From: an uncultured Caryophanales bacterium
GTDB taxonomy: Bacteria > Bacillota_I > Bacilli_A > RF39 > UBA660
NCBI GenBank assembly: GCA_947571655.1
Contig: CANOYR010000001.1
Location: 1-64,000, forward strand
Direction: 5' to 3'
DNA length: 64,000 bases
Position numbers and translations under genes: made by a program. Each line of letters starts with the position of its first letter. Positions within the stretch are counted from its first letter, which is position 1. Of this stretch, positions 8,783-17,842 are shown one piece after another. The notes under the pieces were generated by a model. That model was not told the origin of the DNA. It saw only the letters and a program-made list of their open reading frames with translations, and ran no database searches.

Positions 8783-9245
8783 TTTTTTCCTCCATCTCTA
8801 CTTTTTTATCCTTCAGCCTTTCATAAAGAACTTCAACCATATCTTCCTCATAAAACTGATCCAAAGCCTCTTCTACAACTTTTCCATCTTCCATAAAATA
8901 AGAATAAATTACAATCTTATCTCGAAACTTTCGAAACCAAGATTTCTTACACTTCATTCGTTGATATTGATGATGACTAATTTTTAAGGGAAGATAAATA
9001 ACAATATACTCCCTAGAATTCTGAATCACCAAATTTCCTAAAATAGTAACTCCCCGACTCCAAAGATACCCATTAAAATTCCCTTCTTCTACCCCAATAT
9101 CTTGAAAAGTTAAAGAAATTCCATATTTATCACAAAACTCCTTTACACATTTTCCATGCCGATTAAATTCCTCATCTAGTACCCTATAATAATCTTGAAT
9201 ATCTTCCGTTTCTTCAGAAACAATAATTTCAATTGATTCATTCAT
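8757..9245 (-). CDS. Hypothetical protein, 162 residues
   Basis: I do not recognise this one. It is a soluble, charged protein with an acidic N-terminus (ESIEIIVSEETEDIQD) and an alternating strand/helix pattern; the stretch REYIVIYLPLKISHH and the basic KCKKSWFRKFRDK near the middle stand out. The ribosome site AAGGAGA is well placed. It sits between an SDR gene (18 bases upstream) and the PLP-lyase gene (26-base overlap), which indicates one operon and suggests a linked role, perhaps regulatory or accessory to the lyase. That is inference. Confidence 0.7.
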   Translation of the reverse strand: MNESIEIIVSEETEDIQDYYRVLDEEFNRHGKCVKEFCDKYGISLTFQDIGVEEGNFNGYLWSRGVTILGNLVIQNSREYIVIYLPLKISHHQYQRMKCKKSWFRKFRDKIVIYSYFMEDGKVVEEALDQFYEEDMVEVLYERLKDKKVEMEEKNVSRTRNR

Positions 9246-9263
9246 AATTTTTTTCTCCTTTTT

Positions 9264-10010
9264 TTAATAAGTTCCTCCATCGACACGAATCACCGTATTA
9301 TGAATATAGCTAGCATCTTCACTTGCCAAAAATACAATAGCAGAAGCAATTTCTTCTGGTTTTGCAAAACGATGAAGCAAACACTTTTTCTTTTCTTCTT
9401 CATAAATATCTGGATTCATCTCCAGTACACTTTCCGTATCCGTCCATCCTGGCGCGACACTATTAATTCTAAGATATGGTGAATAAGATAAAGCAAAATT
9501 TCTCATCATAGAAATCACTCCTGCCTTTGTTGCATCATAATCAATAGACCATAAGTTATTTGTATCAATTCCATTGGTAGAAGAAACAAAAATAATTGCT
9601 CCTTGCTTTCTAAAAAGCATCTGTTCAGCTACCTGTTTAGTAACTAAAAATGTTCCTAATAAATTCACTTCAAATACTCTTTGAAATTCTTCTACTGTCT
9701 TCTCCTCAATATAACTATCCATAGAAATAGCCGCATTATTGACTAAAACATCAATCCTACCAAAAAAAGAGAGAATCTCATTCACCATTCGAGTAACATC
9801 CACTTCCTTAGAAATATCCCCTTGTACCAAAAGAGTTTTTACCCGATATTTTTCTTCTACGATTCTCTGAACCTCTTCTGCTCGTTTTCTTTCTTTGTGA
9901 TAATGGATCACAACACTCGCACCAAAAGATGCAAATTTTTGAATACAAGACGCTCCAATTCCCCTAGAACTACCAGTAACAAAAACTACCTTACCTAAAA
10001 AATCCATCAT
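9264..10010 (-). CDS. SDR-family oxidoreductase (FabG-like)
   Basis: This is a classical short-chain dehydrogenase: the TGSSRGIGASC nucleotide-binding turn at the N-terminus, NNAA in VLVNNAAISMDS, a catalytic Ser in VSSTN, and YDATKAG carrying the Tyr-x-x-x-Lys pair. It closes with RVDGGTY. The size is about 248 residues from the chosen start. The open frame extends upstream to 10076, but AGGAG lies 5 bases before ATG 10010 (8 before ATG 10007), so one of these is the start. Substrate is unknown; FabG-like reduction of 3-ketoacyl groups or a sugar/alcohol is possible. It is the first gene of the operon with the 162-residue protein and the PLP-lyase. Confidence 0.88.
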   Translation of the reverse strand: MMDFLGKVVFVTGSSRGIGASCIQKFASFGASVVIHYHKERKRAEEVQRIVEEKYRVKTLLVQGDISKEVDVTRMVNEILSFFGRIDVLVNNAAISMDSYIEEKTVEEFQRVFEVNLLGTFLVTKQVAEQMLFRKQGAIIFVSSTNGIDTNNLWSIDYDATKAGVISMMRNFALSYSPYLRINSVAPGWTDTESVLEMNPDIYEEEKKKCLLHRFAKPEEIASAIVFLASEDASYIHNTVIRVDGGTY

Positions 10011-10328
10011 ACATACTCCTATCTTAAGACAATTTATAATTTTAAAAATTTTTCTACTAAAATAAAAGATTTCCACAAATTACTCTCAAATGTACTCCTA
10101 TTATAACATAAAACACAATAATTATTATATAATAATCAACCAAAGGAATTTTATAGAAAAAATAAAAACTAAATTGTTGATCAAAAAATAATAATAATCC
10201 CTAAGATTCCTTTATTTAAAAAGACATTTGTCAATTTTCAAATAATATTTACTACTGATTTTCTACTTTACAAAAAAATAAAAAAACGATTATATTACTA
10301 CTACCTAATCGTTTTAATTAATATATTA
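10011..10328. other. Intergenic region between the SDR and DUF1653 genes
   Basis: This AT-rich spacer holds a minus-strand TATAAT (10100-10105) likely to serve the SDR operon, a 16-base AT palindrome (10121-10136), and the terminator of the DUF1653 gene at its right end. No reading frame or RNA gene is seen. Confidence 0.4.
10273..10315 (-). terminator. Rho-independent terminator after the DUF1653 gene
   Basis: The arms AAAACGATTA and TAATCGTTTT have a 13-base loop and a T-rich tail on the minus strand. It begins just after the stop of the small gene. Confidence 0.75.
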
Positions 10329-10562
10329 TTAATCTCCTTGAACACTTTGGATTTCTTGTAATTCAAATCTATATTTTTGCCCATTTTTATTTACTTCATC
10401 TAAAAACATATCATAAGGTCTACACCATAGTTTATTATCTCCATATAAAGCCCTGTATGCTATCATTTTTTGACAAGTTTCACTGTGATAAATAATATCC
10501 TCTACAATATATAAATCACCTTTATAGTGTTTATAAACACCTTTAACTTTTAGTTCTCTCAC
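10329..10562 (-). CDS. DUF1653 domain protein
   Basis: This 77-residue protein matches the DUF1653 family almost throughout: GVYKHYKGDLYIVEDIIYHSET near the start, then AYRALYGDN and WCRPYDMF. The family is small, soluble and widespread, with no agreed function. The start is GTG with GGAG 8 bases upstream. It is monocistronic, between phosphoketolase and the SDR operon, with its own terminator. Confidence 0.85.
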   Translation of the reverse strand: MRELKVKGVYKHYKGDLYIVEDIIYHSETCQKMIAYRALYGDNKLWCRPYDMFLDEVNKNGQKYRFELQEIQSVQGD

Positions 10563-10672
10563 TTTTATTTCTCCAACTTCAAAATAATTTTACATCTATT
10601 TGCCTGTATTAAATATATGATATCAAAATCAAAAGAAAAAGAATCAAATAAAATCTATCACTGAAAAAGTAT

Positions 10673-13099
10673 TTAATTCTCTGAACGTTCAATCTCCCTC
10701 TTCCAAGACCAATGCTCAATATCTCTCATCGACTCTTTCCAAGACCAATTTTGAATCTCCTCCAAATCTTCTCCATGCTCACGAATATATTGCTTGTGTT
10801 CTACTAATTTATCTTTACACCATTGCATCAAAGCACCACCACGATTTCCCAAAACTGGTAAATATTTTAATGCATCCATGACTAAATGAAATCTATCCAA
10901 ATTATTTTGAACCCGCATATCAAATGGAGTTGTAATCGTTCCTTCTTCTTGATATCCATGAACATGAAGATGCTTATTAAATCTCTTATAAGCAAGTTGA
11001 TGAATCAAAGAAGGATATCCATGGAAAGCAAAAATAATAGGTTTCTCTTTTGTAAACAAAGCATCATATTCAGAATCTGATAAACCATGTGGATGTTCAT
11101 AATTTGATTGTAACCTCATCAAATCAACCACATTAATCACACGAATTTTAATCTCAGGAAACCATTTTCTAAGAATCGAAACAGCTGCAAGGGTTTCTAA
11201 AGTCGGAGTATCTCCACAACAAGCCATAACAATATCAGGTTCTTGATTTTTATCATTGCTAGCCCAAGGCCAAATTCCAATTCCTTCAGTACAATGTTTT
11301 ACAGCCTGCTCCATTGTCAACCATTGTGGACGTGGATGCTTACTCGCAACAATCACATTCACATAATTCTTACTTTTAACACAGTGATCAAAACAAGAAA
11401 GTAAACAATTCGCATCTGGTGGTAAATACATTCTGGAAATATCTGCCTTCTTGGTCGCAATATGATTCAAAAAACCAGGATCTTGATGAGTATATCCATT
11501 ATGATCTTGCTGCCAAATATGAGAAGTCAAAACATAATTCAAAGAAGAAATTTCTCTTCTCCAAGAAAGTTCTTTTGATACTTTTAACCATTTTGCATGT
11601 TGACTGACCATCGAATCAATAATTCTTGCAAAAGCTTCATAACTGTGAATAAATCCATGACGACCAGTTAATAAATAACCTTCTAAAGCACCCTGACAAA
11701 AATGTTCTGACAAGTAAGAATCAATCACTCTACCACTCGATGCTAAATATTCATCGCTTCCAAAACGTTCTACATTCCACTGTCTAGAAGTTTTTTCAAA
11801 TACATAATTTAATCGATTCGAAAGCGCTTCATCTGGTCCAAAAATACGAAAATTCTTGTTAGCATCATTATAATCAATCACATCTCTAATATATTTTCCA
11901 AGTTCCATCATATCTTGAGCAACAACTTCCCCAGGATAAGGAACAGAAACTGCATACTTTCTAAAATCTGGTAAACGAAGCTCTTTTAACAAAAGACCTC
12001 CATTAGCATAAGGACTAGCCCCCATACGTGCTTTTCTTTTAGGAATCAATTCCTTAATATCTGCACAAATACTTCCATCTTCCTCAAACAACTCCTCTGG
12101 ATGATAACTTTTTAGCCAATCTTCTAATAATTGAAGATTCTCAGGATGATTTTGATCAATCACAATAGGAATCTGATGTGCACGAAAACTATTTTCAATC
12201 ACCTTTCCTTGAACTTCTTTTGGTCCTGTCCATCCTTTTGGTGTTTCTAGAATAATCATGGGCCATTTCGGACGAAAATCAATCTTTGTTTGACGTGCAA
12301 TTTTTTTAATTTCTTGAATCTCTTCAATGATAGTATCCATCGTTTCTGCCATTTTTTGATGAAGTTTTTTAGGATCATCCCCTGAAACAAGAAATGGACG
12401 CCATCCACACCCCTCAAAAAATTGAATTTTCTCATCTTTCGTAATTCTTGAAAAGACGGTAGGATTCGCAATCTTATATCCATTCAAATGAAGAATTGGT
12501 AAAACAACGCCATCTTGTCTTGGATTTAAAAATTTATTGAGATGCCAAGAAGTTGCCAGAGGACCAGTTTCCGCTTCCCCATCACCAATCACACAAGCTG
12601 CAATTAATTTGGGATGATCTAAAACAGCACCATAAGCATGAGATAAACTGTATCCAAGTTCTCCTCCTTCATTAATAGAACCAGGTGTTTCAGGTGCAAC
12701 ATGGGAAGAAATTCCTCCTGGAAAGCTAAACTGTTTAAATAATTTTTTTAAACCCTCTTCATCCTCTGTAATCTGTGGATAAACCTCACAATAAGTTCCC
12801 TCTAAATAAACATTAGAAACCATTGCTTGTCCTCCATGACCTGGACCCGAAATATAAATCATATCTAAATCATATTTTTTAATCACCCGATTTAAATGAG
12901 TATAAACAAAATTTTGTCCAGGAACAGTTCCCCAATGACCAACAATGTTTTTCTTTAAATCATCCTTAATCAATGGCCTTTTCAATAATGGATTATCCTT
13001 TAAATAAAGCTGTCCTACTGATAAATAGTTAGCTGTACGGAAATAACGATCCATCGTTTCTAATTCTTTATCACTTAAAATTCCCTTTTTTTCTTTCAT
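10673..13099 (-). CDS. xfp: Xylulose-5-phosphate/fructose-6-phosphate phosphoketolase
   Basis: This thiamine-diphosphate enzyme cleaves xylulose-5-P or fructose-6-P with phosphate to acetyl phosphate plus a triose or tetrose phosphate, the key step of heterofermentative sugar use. Signatures seen are SPGTVPGQ-like N-terminal region ([11 protein letters not shown]), [25 protein letters not shown], and the ThDP site [15 protein letters not shown] near residue 155-170. The length of 808 residues is standard. The ribosome site AGGAGA is 7 bases from ATG. The C-terminal tail carries a small 12-residue duplication around NWSWKES and HWSWKRE. The gene stands alone, with about 150 empty bases on the upstream side. 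Confidence 0.97.
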   Translation of the reverse strand: MKEKKGILSDKELETMDRYFRTANYLSVGQLYLKDNPLLKRPLIKDDLKKNIVGHWGTVPGQNFVYTHLNRVIKKYDLDMIYISGPGHGGQAMVSNVYLEGTYCEVYPQITEDEEGLKKLFKQFSFPGGISSHVAPETPGSINEGGELGYSLSHAYGAVLDHPKLIAACVIGDGEAETGPLATSWHLNKFLNPRQDGVVLPILHLNGYKIANPTVFSRITKDEKIQFFEGCGWRPFLVSGDDPKKLHQKMAETMDTIIEEIQEIKKIARQTKIDFRPKWPMIILETPKGWTGPKEVQGKVIENSFRAHQIPIVIDQNHPENLQLLEDWLKSYHPEELFEEDGSICADIKELIPKRKARMGASPYANGGLLLKELRLPDFRKYAVSVPYPGEVVAQDMMELGKYIRDVIDYNDANKNFRIFGPDEALSNRLNYVFEKTSRQWNVERFGSDEYLASSGRVIDSYLSEHFCQGALEGYLLTGRHGFIHSYEAFARIIDSMVSQHAKWLKVSKELSWRREISSLNYVLTSHIWQQDHNGYTHQDPGFLNHIATKKADISRMYLPPDANCLLSCFDHCVKSKNYVNVIVASKHPRPQWLTMEQAVKHCTEGIGIWPWASNDKNQEPDIVMACCGDTPTLETLAAVSILRKWFPEIKIRVINVVDLMRLQSNYEHPHGLSDSEYDALFTKEKPIIFAFHGYPSLIHQLAYKRFNKHLHVHGYQEEGTITTPFDMRVQNNLDRFHLVMDALKYLPVLGNRGGALMQWCKDKLVEHKQYIREHGEDLEEIQNWSWKESMRDIEHWSWKREIERSEN

Positions 13100-13247
13100 G
13101 TTTCTCTCCTTTATTATAATTAAATTATATAATAATTACTAAAAAAACTCAATTCATTCGTAAAAAGAAAAAGAGAAAAATTTCAATTTTCCCCCTCTAT
13201 TTCATTTCTTCTTTATTTATTTTAAATGAAAACTATAGTCCTTAAAA

Positions 13248-14045
13248 TTAAACACCAACACTCATCGTTTCAGGAAGCGTAGAACCGCCATCAATGACAA
13301 ATCCTTGCCCTGTAATATAAGAAGATTCTTCACTTGCCAAAAATGCTGCCAATTCTCCTAACTCCTCAATCGTTCCTAGTCTCTTCATTGGAATACCCGC
13401 CGCAATACCTTGAATTACCTTTTCTGGATTGTTTCTATCTGTATCTTTTGCAATTCCATCTACCATTGGTGTATGAATATACCCAGGCATAATTGCATTC
13501 ACACGGATGTTAGAGGAAACAAACTCCATAGCAAGACCTTTCGTAAATCCAATAAGTGCTGCTTTGGTTGTCGCATATGCCACCTCTCCACTATCTGCAA
13601 CCATAGGACCTGTTACACTAGATAAATTGACAATCGAAGAACAACTATTATTTTTCATATAGGGAACTACGGATTTTGTAACATTCCAAGTTCCTTTAAT
13701 ATTAACATCAAAATGAAAATCTCTTACTTCCTCTGACATTGTTTCAAATAATTCTAATTTAGCAACTCCTGCATTATTCACTAAAATATCAATATGGCCA
13801 TATTTTTCATATACTTTATCACAAATTGATTGAACCTTCTTACTATCACGAATATCTACCAAATATCCATCTACAACTTGCTCAGGATACTCTTGGTGTA
13901 AAATCTCTAAAGTTTTATTTAACTCCTCTGAATAATCTAAAATAACAACCTGTGCCTTATGACGCAGGAAAACTCTCACAATTCCTAGTCCATTTCCCAT
14001 CGCACCACCAGTTACAATCGCTACTTTTCCATTTAATTTTTCCAT
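13248..14045 (-). CDS. ucpA: SDR-family oxidoreductase UcpA-like
   Basis: This is a short-chain dehydrogenase with VTGGAMGNGLGIVR at the nucleotide site, LVNNAGVAKLELF, a catalytic Ser in NLSSVTG, and YATTKAALIG containing the Tyr/Lys pair. The distinctive C-terminal VIDGGSTLPETMSVGV and FHFDVNIKGTWNVTKSV agree closely with the UcpA group of enterobacteria and Firmicutes, so the family call is firm although its substrate is not settled. It is 265 residues, the usual size. It lies alone between phosphoketolase and the helicase gene. Confidence 0.88.
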   Translation of the reverse strand: MEKLNGKVAIVTGGAMGNGLGIVRVFLRHKAQVVILDYSEELNKTLEILHQEYPEQVVDGYLVDIRDSKKVQSICDKVYEKYGHIDILVNNAGVAKLELFETMSEEVRDFHFDVNIKGTWNVTKSVVPYMKNNSCSSIVNLSSVTGPMVADSGEVAYATTKAALIGFTKGLAMEFVSSNIRVNAIMPGYIHTPMVDGIAKDTDRNNPEKVIQGIAAGIPMKRLGTIEELGELAAFLASEESSYITGQGFVIDGGSTLPETMSVGV

Positions 14046-14109
14046 AAAAAGCTCCTTTCATTCTCCTTCTTTATTATAGTATAACATAAAAATCTCACAT
14101 TTTCATATT

Positions 14110-15588
14110 CTATCGTATTATTTTTCTAAGCTCACGAACAAAGATAGAGGGATTCGATTGAGAAGTAAGAAGATAAACATCCTGTTTGGTTCTAGTTAGA
14201 GCTACATAAAATAATCTTCTCTCTTCACTATAAGGATAAAAGTCATGAACTTGAAAAAGAGAAGAAACCATTCTTGACTCTTTTCTTAAATTCGGAAGCC
14301 CATTCTCTATATTTTCTAAATGAATAATAATAACCGTTTCTTCTTCTAACCCTTTCGATCGATGAATGGTTTTATAATATAGAATCAAATCAGGATGTTT
14401 TTTCCAAACAATGTTGCCATTCTGATAAAAAAATTCCTTAGAAAGAACAAAAAAAATGTCATGATTATTTCTTCCAAGAACCATAACCTTTCTTCTACCA
14501 TCAATATATAACTTTTCTATTAATTGAAAAAAAGAGTCTTTCTCATTCCGATAACAAACAATCTGAATAGGATGAAATTCACTTTTAGACGATTTTAATT
14601 TTTTTCTTAACTGATTCTTATTCTTTAAAATAAATTTTCCTGCAATGTCAATTAACTCCTGACTATTTCGGTAAGTATTTTCTAATTTCAATAGTTTTGC
14701 CCCCTTAAAATAATCAGAAAATCTAAGAAATAAGTCTAAATTACATCCACTAAAGCGATAAATGGATTGAAAATCATCTCCTACTACCATTAATTTGGCT
14801 CCAGTTTTTTTTTGAATGGATTGAACCAATGAAAAACGAATATTTGAAGTATCCTGATATTCATCAACTAAAATATAACGATAATTTCTAAAAGGAGCAT
14901 TCTCTAGACTTTCTGATGCAAGCAAGATCATATCATCAAAATCAATCAAATTTTGTGAACGTAACTCTATTTCATATTCTAAAAGTAATACATAAAGTAA
15001 TTTCCTCAAAAATCTTTCTTTCCAGAAAAAAACTTTTTTTGTAATTAGTTTTTCCTTTGAAATTCCCTCTGCCTTCATCTTACCCATAATAGAAAGTAAT
15101 TCCAGAACAAACCTCTGGAACTTAAATTCACCTTTAAGTCGTTCATAGTCTTTGAAAGAAAAAGGATTTCTATGAAAATAAAATAATAACCATCGAATCA
15201 ATTTTGGATAAGCAAAGATGATTCCTTCAAAATACTCATAAGTAGTATAACTTAAATAATCAGATGGTGCGATAGAAAAAGAAGCATCTTTTAGAATTTC
15301 CAAAGACAATTTATGAAATGTATAAACAGGAATTTCATAATGATAATTCTCCCACAACTTATTTTTTAAATGGGAAACCGTATCATTCGTAAAGGAAAGA
15401 CACAAAATTTCCGTTGGAGGAATCTTTTTAATCTCAATTAAATAACGAATTTTTCCAAGAATTGTTAACGTCTTTCCACTCCCAGCAGATGCTATTACTA
15501 AAAGAAAATCAGATTCATCTAAAACTACCCTTCGCTGTTCTAAATCTAAAGAATGCCCATCAATATCACTTAATAATTCTTCTATCAT
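14110..15588 (-). CDS. Short UvrD/Rep-type helicase
   Basis: This is a superfamily 1A helicase with ASAGSGKTLT (Walker A, about residue 33), LSFTNDTV, VDEYQDTSN (Walker B), GDDFQSIYRFSG, LENTYRNSQ, TIHRSKGLE and FYVALTRTKQDV. At 492 residues it is far shorter than PcrA (697 in this window), mainly because the 2B region between motifs IV and V is cut down. It is therefore a separate paralogue, and unwinding may differ from PcrA. The ribosome site GAGGAG and a nearby TATAAT indicate its own start. It lies downstream of the glycan operon and appears unrelated to it in function. Confidence 0.88.
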   Translation of the reverse strand: MIEELLSDIDGHSLDLEQRRVVLDESDFLLVIASAGSGKTLTILGKIRYLIEIKKIPPTEILCLSFTNDTVSHLKNKLWENYHYEIPVYTFHKLSLEILKDASFSIAPSDYLSYTTYEYFEGIIFAYPKLIRWLLFYFHRNPFSFKDYERLKGEFKFQRFVLELLSIMGKMKAEGISKEKLITKKVFFWKERFLRKLLYVLLLEYEIELRSQNLIDFDDMILLASESLENAPFRNYRYILVDEYQDTSNIRFSLVQSIQKKTGAKLMVVGDDFQSIYRFSGCNLDLFLRFSDYFKGAKLLKLENTYRNSQELIDIAGKFILKNKNQLRKKLKSSKSEFHPIQIVCYRNEKDSFFQLIEKLYIDGRRKVMVLGRNNHDIFFVLSKEFFYQNGNIVWKKHPDLILYYKTIHRSKGLEEETVIIIHLENIENGLPNLRKESRMVSSLFQVHDFYPYSEERRLFYVALTRTKQDVYLLTSQSNPSIFVRELRKIIR

Positions 15589-15642
15589 TTAAAAACTCCT
15601 CGATTATATCATACCGAGAAAAAATCCAATTGGTTAAAAAAA

Positions 15643-16410
15643 TTACCTCCTCTTTAAAAATTTAGAACCAAGTAATTGGAAAAATATTTGAAAAGTACGA
15701 AATAGGTTCACTAAAAATGGAAATCTTATTTTATTTTTCCTTAAAACTAGGTAAGATTCACAAAAACTTTGATAATAACCACGAACCCCATTCGTACTGA
15801 TCCCTCCACTACGCATATAAACGAAAGTTTTTGGAATATAAAAAAGAGAAACAGAAGAATCTTTCATGACCCGTAACATAAAATCATAGTCAGCTGCAAT
15901 CGGATAAGATTGATTATAAAAACCATGTTTTTGATAAACATCCCGTTTAAGATAAAGCGTAGGATGTGGAGGATACCATCCTAGTTTATAATTTCCTATT
16001 TTAGGAACTAATTTCCTGATAATCTGACTCATGGTCTTTTCATCACGAATTTCTAAATCAGAATAAGTCCCATCACAATGATATTTATTAAAAGCTTTCT
16101 CAATCATTTCTAGAGTTTTATGACTAGCTAGAATATCATCAGAATTAAGAATTCCAATAATATCACCTGTAGCCATTTGAATTCCCTTATTCATCGCATC
16201 ATAAAGACCTCTATCCTTTTCAGAAATCCATTTCAATTTTCCATGAAATCGAGGCTCATATTCCTTGATAATCTCCAATGTTTTATCTTTACTTTTTCCA
16301 TCAATAATCAAATACTCATAATTCTTAAATGTTTGTTTTAAAACTGAATCAAAAGTTTCTCGAATGGTCAATTCAGAATGAAAACAAACTGTAATTAATG
16401 TAATTTTCAT
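15643..16410 (-). CDS. Glycosyltransferase family 2
   Basis: This is a GT-A fold glycosyltransferase: ITVCFHSELTIRETFDSVLKQT at the N-terminus, LIIDGKSKDKTLEII, KDRGLYDAMNKGIQMATGD and LNSDD (the DxD-type metal site) at about residue 95. This arrangement is common in WcaA/colanic-type enzymes that decorate surface polysaccharides. ATG 16410 follows an AAGAGG site; the longer frame from 16428 would overlap the previous gene needlessly. It is the last glycan gene of the operon. The acceptor is unknown. Confidence 0.88.
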   Translation of the reverse strand: MKITLITVCFHSELTIRETFDSVLKQTFKNYEYLIIDGKSKDKTLEIIKEYEPRFHGKLKWISEKDRGLYDAMNKGIQMATGDIIGILNSDDILASHKTLEMIEKAFNKYHCDGTYSDLEIRDEKTMSQIIRKLVPKIGNYKLGWYPPHPTLYLKRDVYQKHGFYNQSYPIAADYDFMLRVMKDSSVSLFYIPKTFVYMRSGGISTNGVRGYYQSFCESYLVLRKNKIRFPFLVNLFRTFQIFFQLLGSKFLKRR

Positions 16411-16414
16411 AAAA

Positions 16415-16765
16415 CTACCTCTTACCAATTGCCATTAACACAATTCCTAAAATAACAAGCAAAGAACCGATAATTCCAATAAAATTGACCTGCTCTTTAA
16501 AGAATAAAATTCCAAGAAGTAAAATAACCAACTGCGTAATACCAGTTGTAATTGGAACAATATAACTAAGGTCAAAAGATATAACCAATCTCTGCCACAA
16601 CAAAAAACTAAAAAGATAGGATAAAAATCCAAGAAGCGTAATAAAACCAATTTTAAACTGAATTCCATTTTGAAATGACAAAGATAACGAATTTCCACCC
16701 AGTTTCATTAAAAAAATTCCAAGTGTCGTTAAACAAACATAAATAACTGTTAATACTACTTTCAT
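16415..16765 (-). CDS. Small EamA/SMR-like membrane transporter
   Basis: This protein of 116 residues has four hydrophobic segments (about 3-22, 36-58, 65-88, 93-113), typical of half-size EamA/drug-metabolite transporters such as ArnE/ArnF. TGITQLVILLLGILFFKEQ and IIGSLLVILGIVLM are characteristic of the EamA C-terminal repeat. Together with the DPM1-like GT2 and DUF2304 it probably helps to flip or handle a polyprenyl-phosphate sugar. Such proteins work as dimers. The substrate is inferred from neighbours. Confidence 0.78.
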   Translation of the reverse strand: MKVVLTVIYVCLTTLGIFLMKLGGNSLSLSFQNGIQFKIGFITLLGFLSYLFSFLLWQRLVISFDLSYIVPITTGITQLVILLLGILFFKEQVNFIGIIGSLLVILGIVLMAIGKR

Positions 16766-17110
16766 TTACTTTTTTCCTTTCATTCCCTTTACTTCTGCCT
16801 CTAATAATGCAATATGCTGAGCAAGTTCTACAATTTTTTCTTGATGTTCCGATATCATCTTACTATTTTTAAAATTAATAAATAATAAAAATATAATACA
16901 AATAACAAATAATAAAGATGGCGAATAATCAATATTTAAAAAATTGGCCACTCGATCAATAGAATATGGAAAAATTGATAAAATTAACATAATAATAGAA
17001 GCAATAACCCACCAAAAACTTTCCTTAACAGAAAATCTCTTTTTTCTTACCTCATAAACAACATAAATAATTGCCATGAGAGAAATTAAAATAAAATATA
17101 TATTTTTCAT
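16766..17110 (-). CDS. DUF2304 membrane protein
   Basis: This 114-residue protein has three membrane segments (about 3-22, 33-51, 65-82) and a short helical cytosolic tail (HQEKIVELAQHIALLEAEVKG). The pattern and the context match DUF2304, a family that almost always stands beside polyisoprenyl-phosphate glycosyltransferases. It is contiguous with the EamA-like gene on one side (0 bases) and the DPM1-like GT2 on the other (1 base). Confidence 0.82.
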   Translation of the reverse strand: MKNIYFILISLMAIIYVVYEVRKKRFSVKESFWWVIASIIMLILSIFPYSIDRVANFLNIDYSPSLLFVICIIFLLFINFKNSKMISEHQEKIVELAQHIALLEAEVKGMKGKK

Positions 17111-17111
17111 A

Positions 17112-17834
17112 CTATTTCCTCCTCTTTCTCGGATTTTGGATCATAATAAATACAATCGCATAAAACATATTAATCATATACTTAATGGGTTTAATAATTC
17201 CACCATGCATGCTAACGCCTACTTCTCGAAGTTTCATTTTTACTGGAATTTCCTTAATTTCGTATCCTAATAATAACATTTCAATTACTAAATTTGCATC
17301 TGGAAATTCTGGATAATTTCCCATTTTAGAATATCGATGAATGACTTTTTTATTTAAACACTGAAACCCAGATAAAGGATCCGCAATTTTTTGTTTACAA
17401 GTAATCCATATAATATAAGAAAAAAATCTAGTTCCCATTCTTCGAAAAAAAGGACATGGATATCCAGTATCTTCTAAATATCTAGAACCAATTACAATAT
17501 CACAATTTTCCTTTTTCATCGTATCTAACAATCGAATAGCCTCTTTTGCGATATGCTGACCATCAGCATCAAACTGTATCACATAATCATAATCATTCTG
17601 TGAAGCATACTTAATTCCCGTCTGTACTGCCATCGCATACTTTAAATTAAAAACTTCAGAAATACATGGCACTTTTTCAATTTCAACAATTTTTTCCGTA
17701 TAATCCTTAGAACAATCATTGATTACTAAAATATCGGCAAATGGTGCATCCTTTTTAATCTCTTTCAAAACTTTACCAATATTTTCTTCTTCATTATAAG
17801 CAGGAATTACAAACAAAACCTTATCCTTTTTCAT
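17112..17834 (-). CDS. DPM1-like polyprenyl-phosphate glycosyltransferase (GT2)
   Basis: This GT2 enzyme transfers a sugar from a nucleotide donor to a polyprenyl phosphate at the inner membrane face. It shows VIPAYNEEENIGKVL, DILVINDCSKD, FDADGQH (metal-binding DxD, about residue 92), and SGFQCLNKKV. Unlike DPMS of the long type it has no C-terminal membrane domain; the neighbours DUF2304 and EamA-like probably supply membrane functions. GTG at 17843 overlaps the TAG of the preceding gene, but ATG 17834 is equally possible and was listed. Confidence 0.86.
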   Translation of the reverse strand: MKKDKVLFVIPAYNEEENIGKVLKEIKKDAPFADILVINDCSKDYTEKIVEIEKVPCISEVFNLKYAMAVQTGIKYASQNDYDYVIQFDADGQHIAKEAIRLLDTMKKENCDIVIGSRYLEDTGYPCPFFRRMGTRFFSYIIWITCKQKIADPLSGFQCLNKKVIHRYSKMGNYPEFPDANLVIEMLLLGYEIKEIPVKMKLREVGVSMHGGIIKPIKYMINMFYAIVFIMIQNPRKRRK

Positions 17835-17842
17835 ATCTATCA

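Noticed and set aside
10121..10136. 16-base AT palindrome as an operator
   Set aside because: It consists only of A and T with simple alternation; such palindromes are expected by chance in this region.
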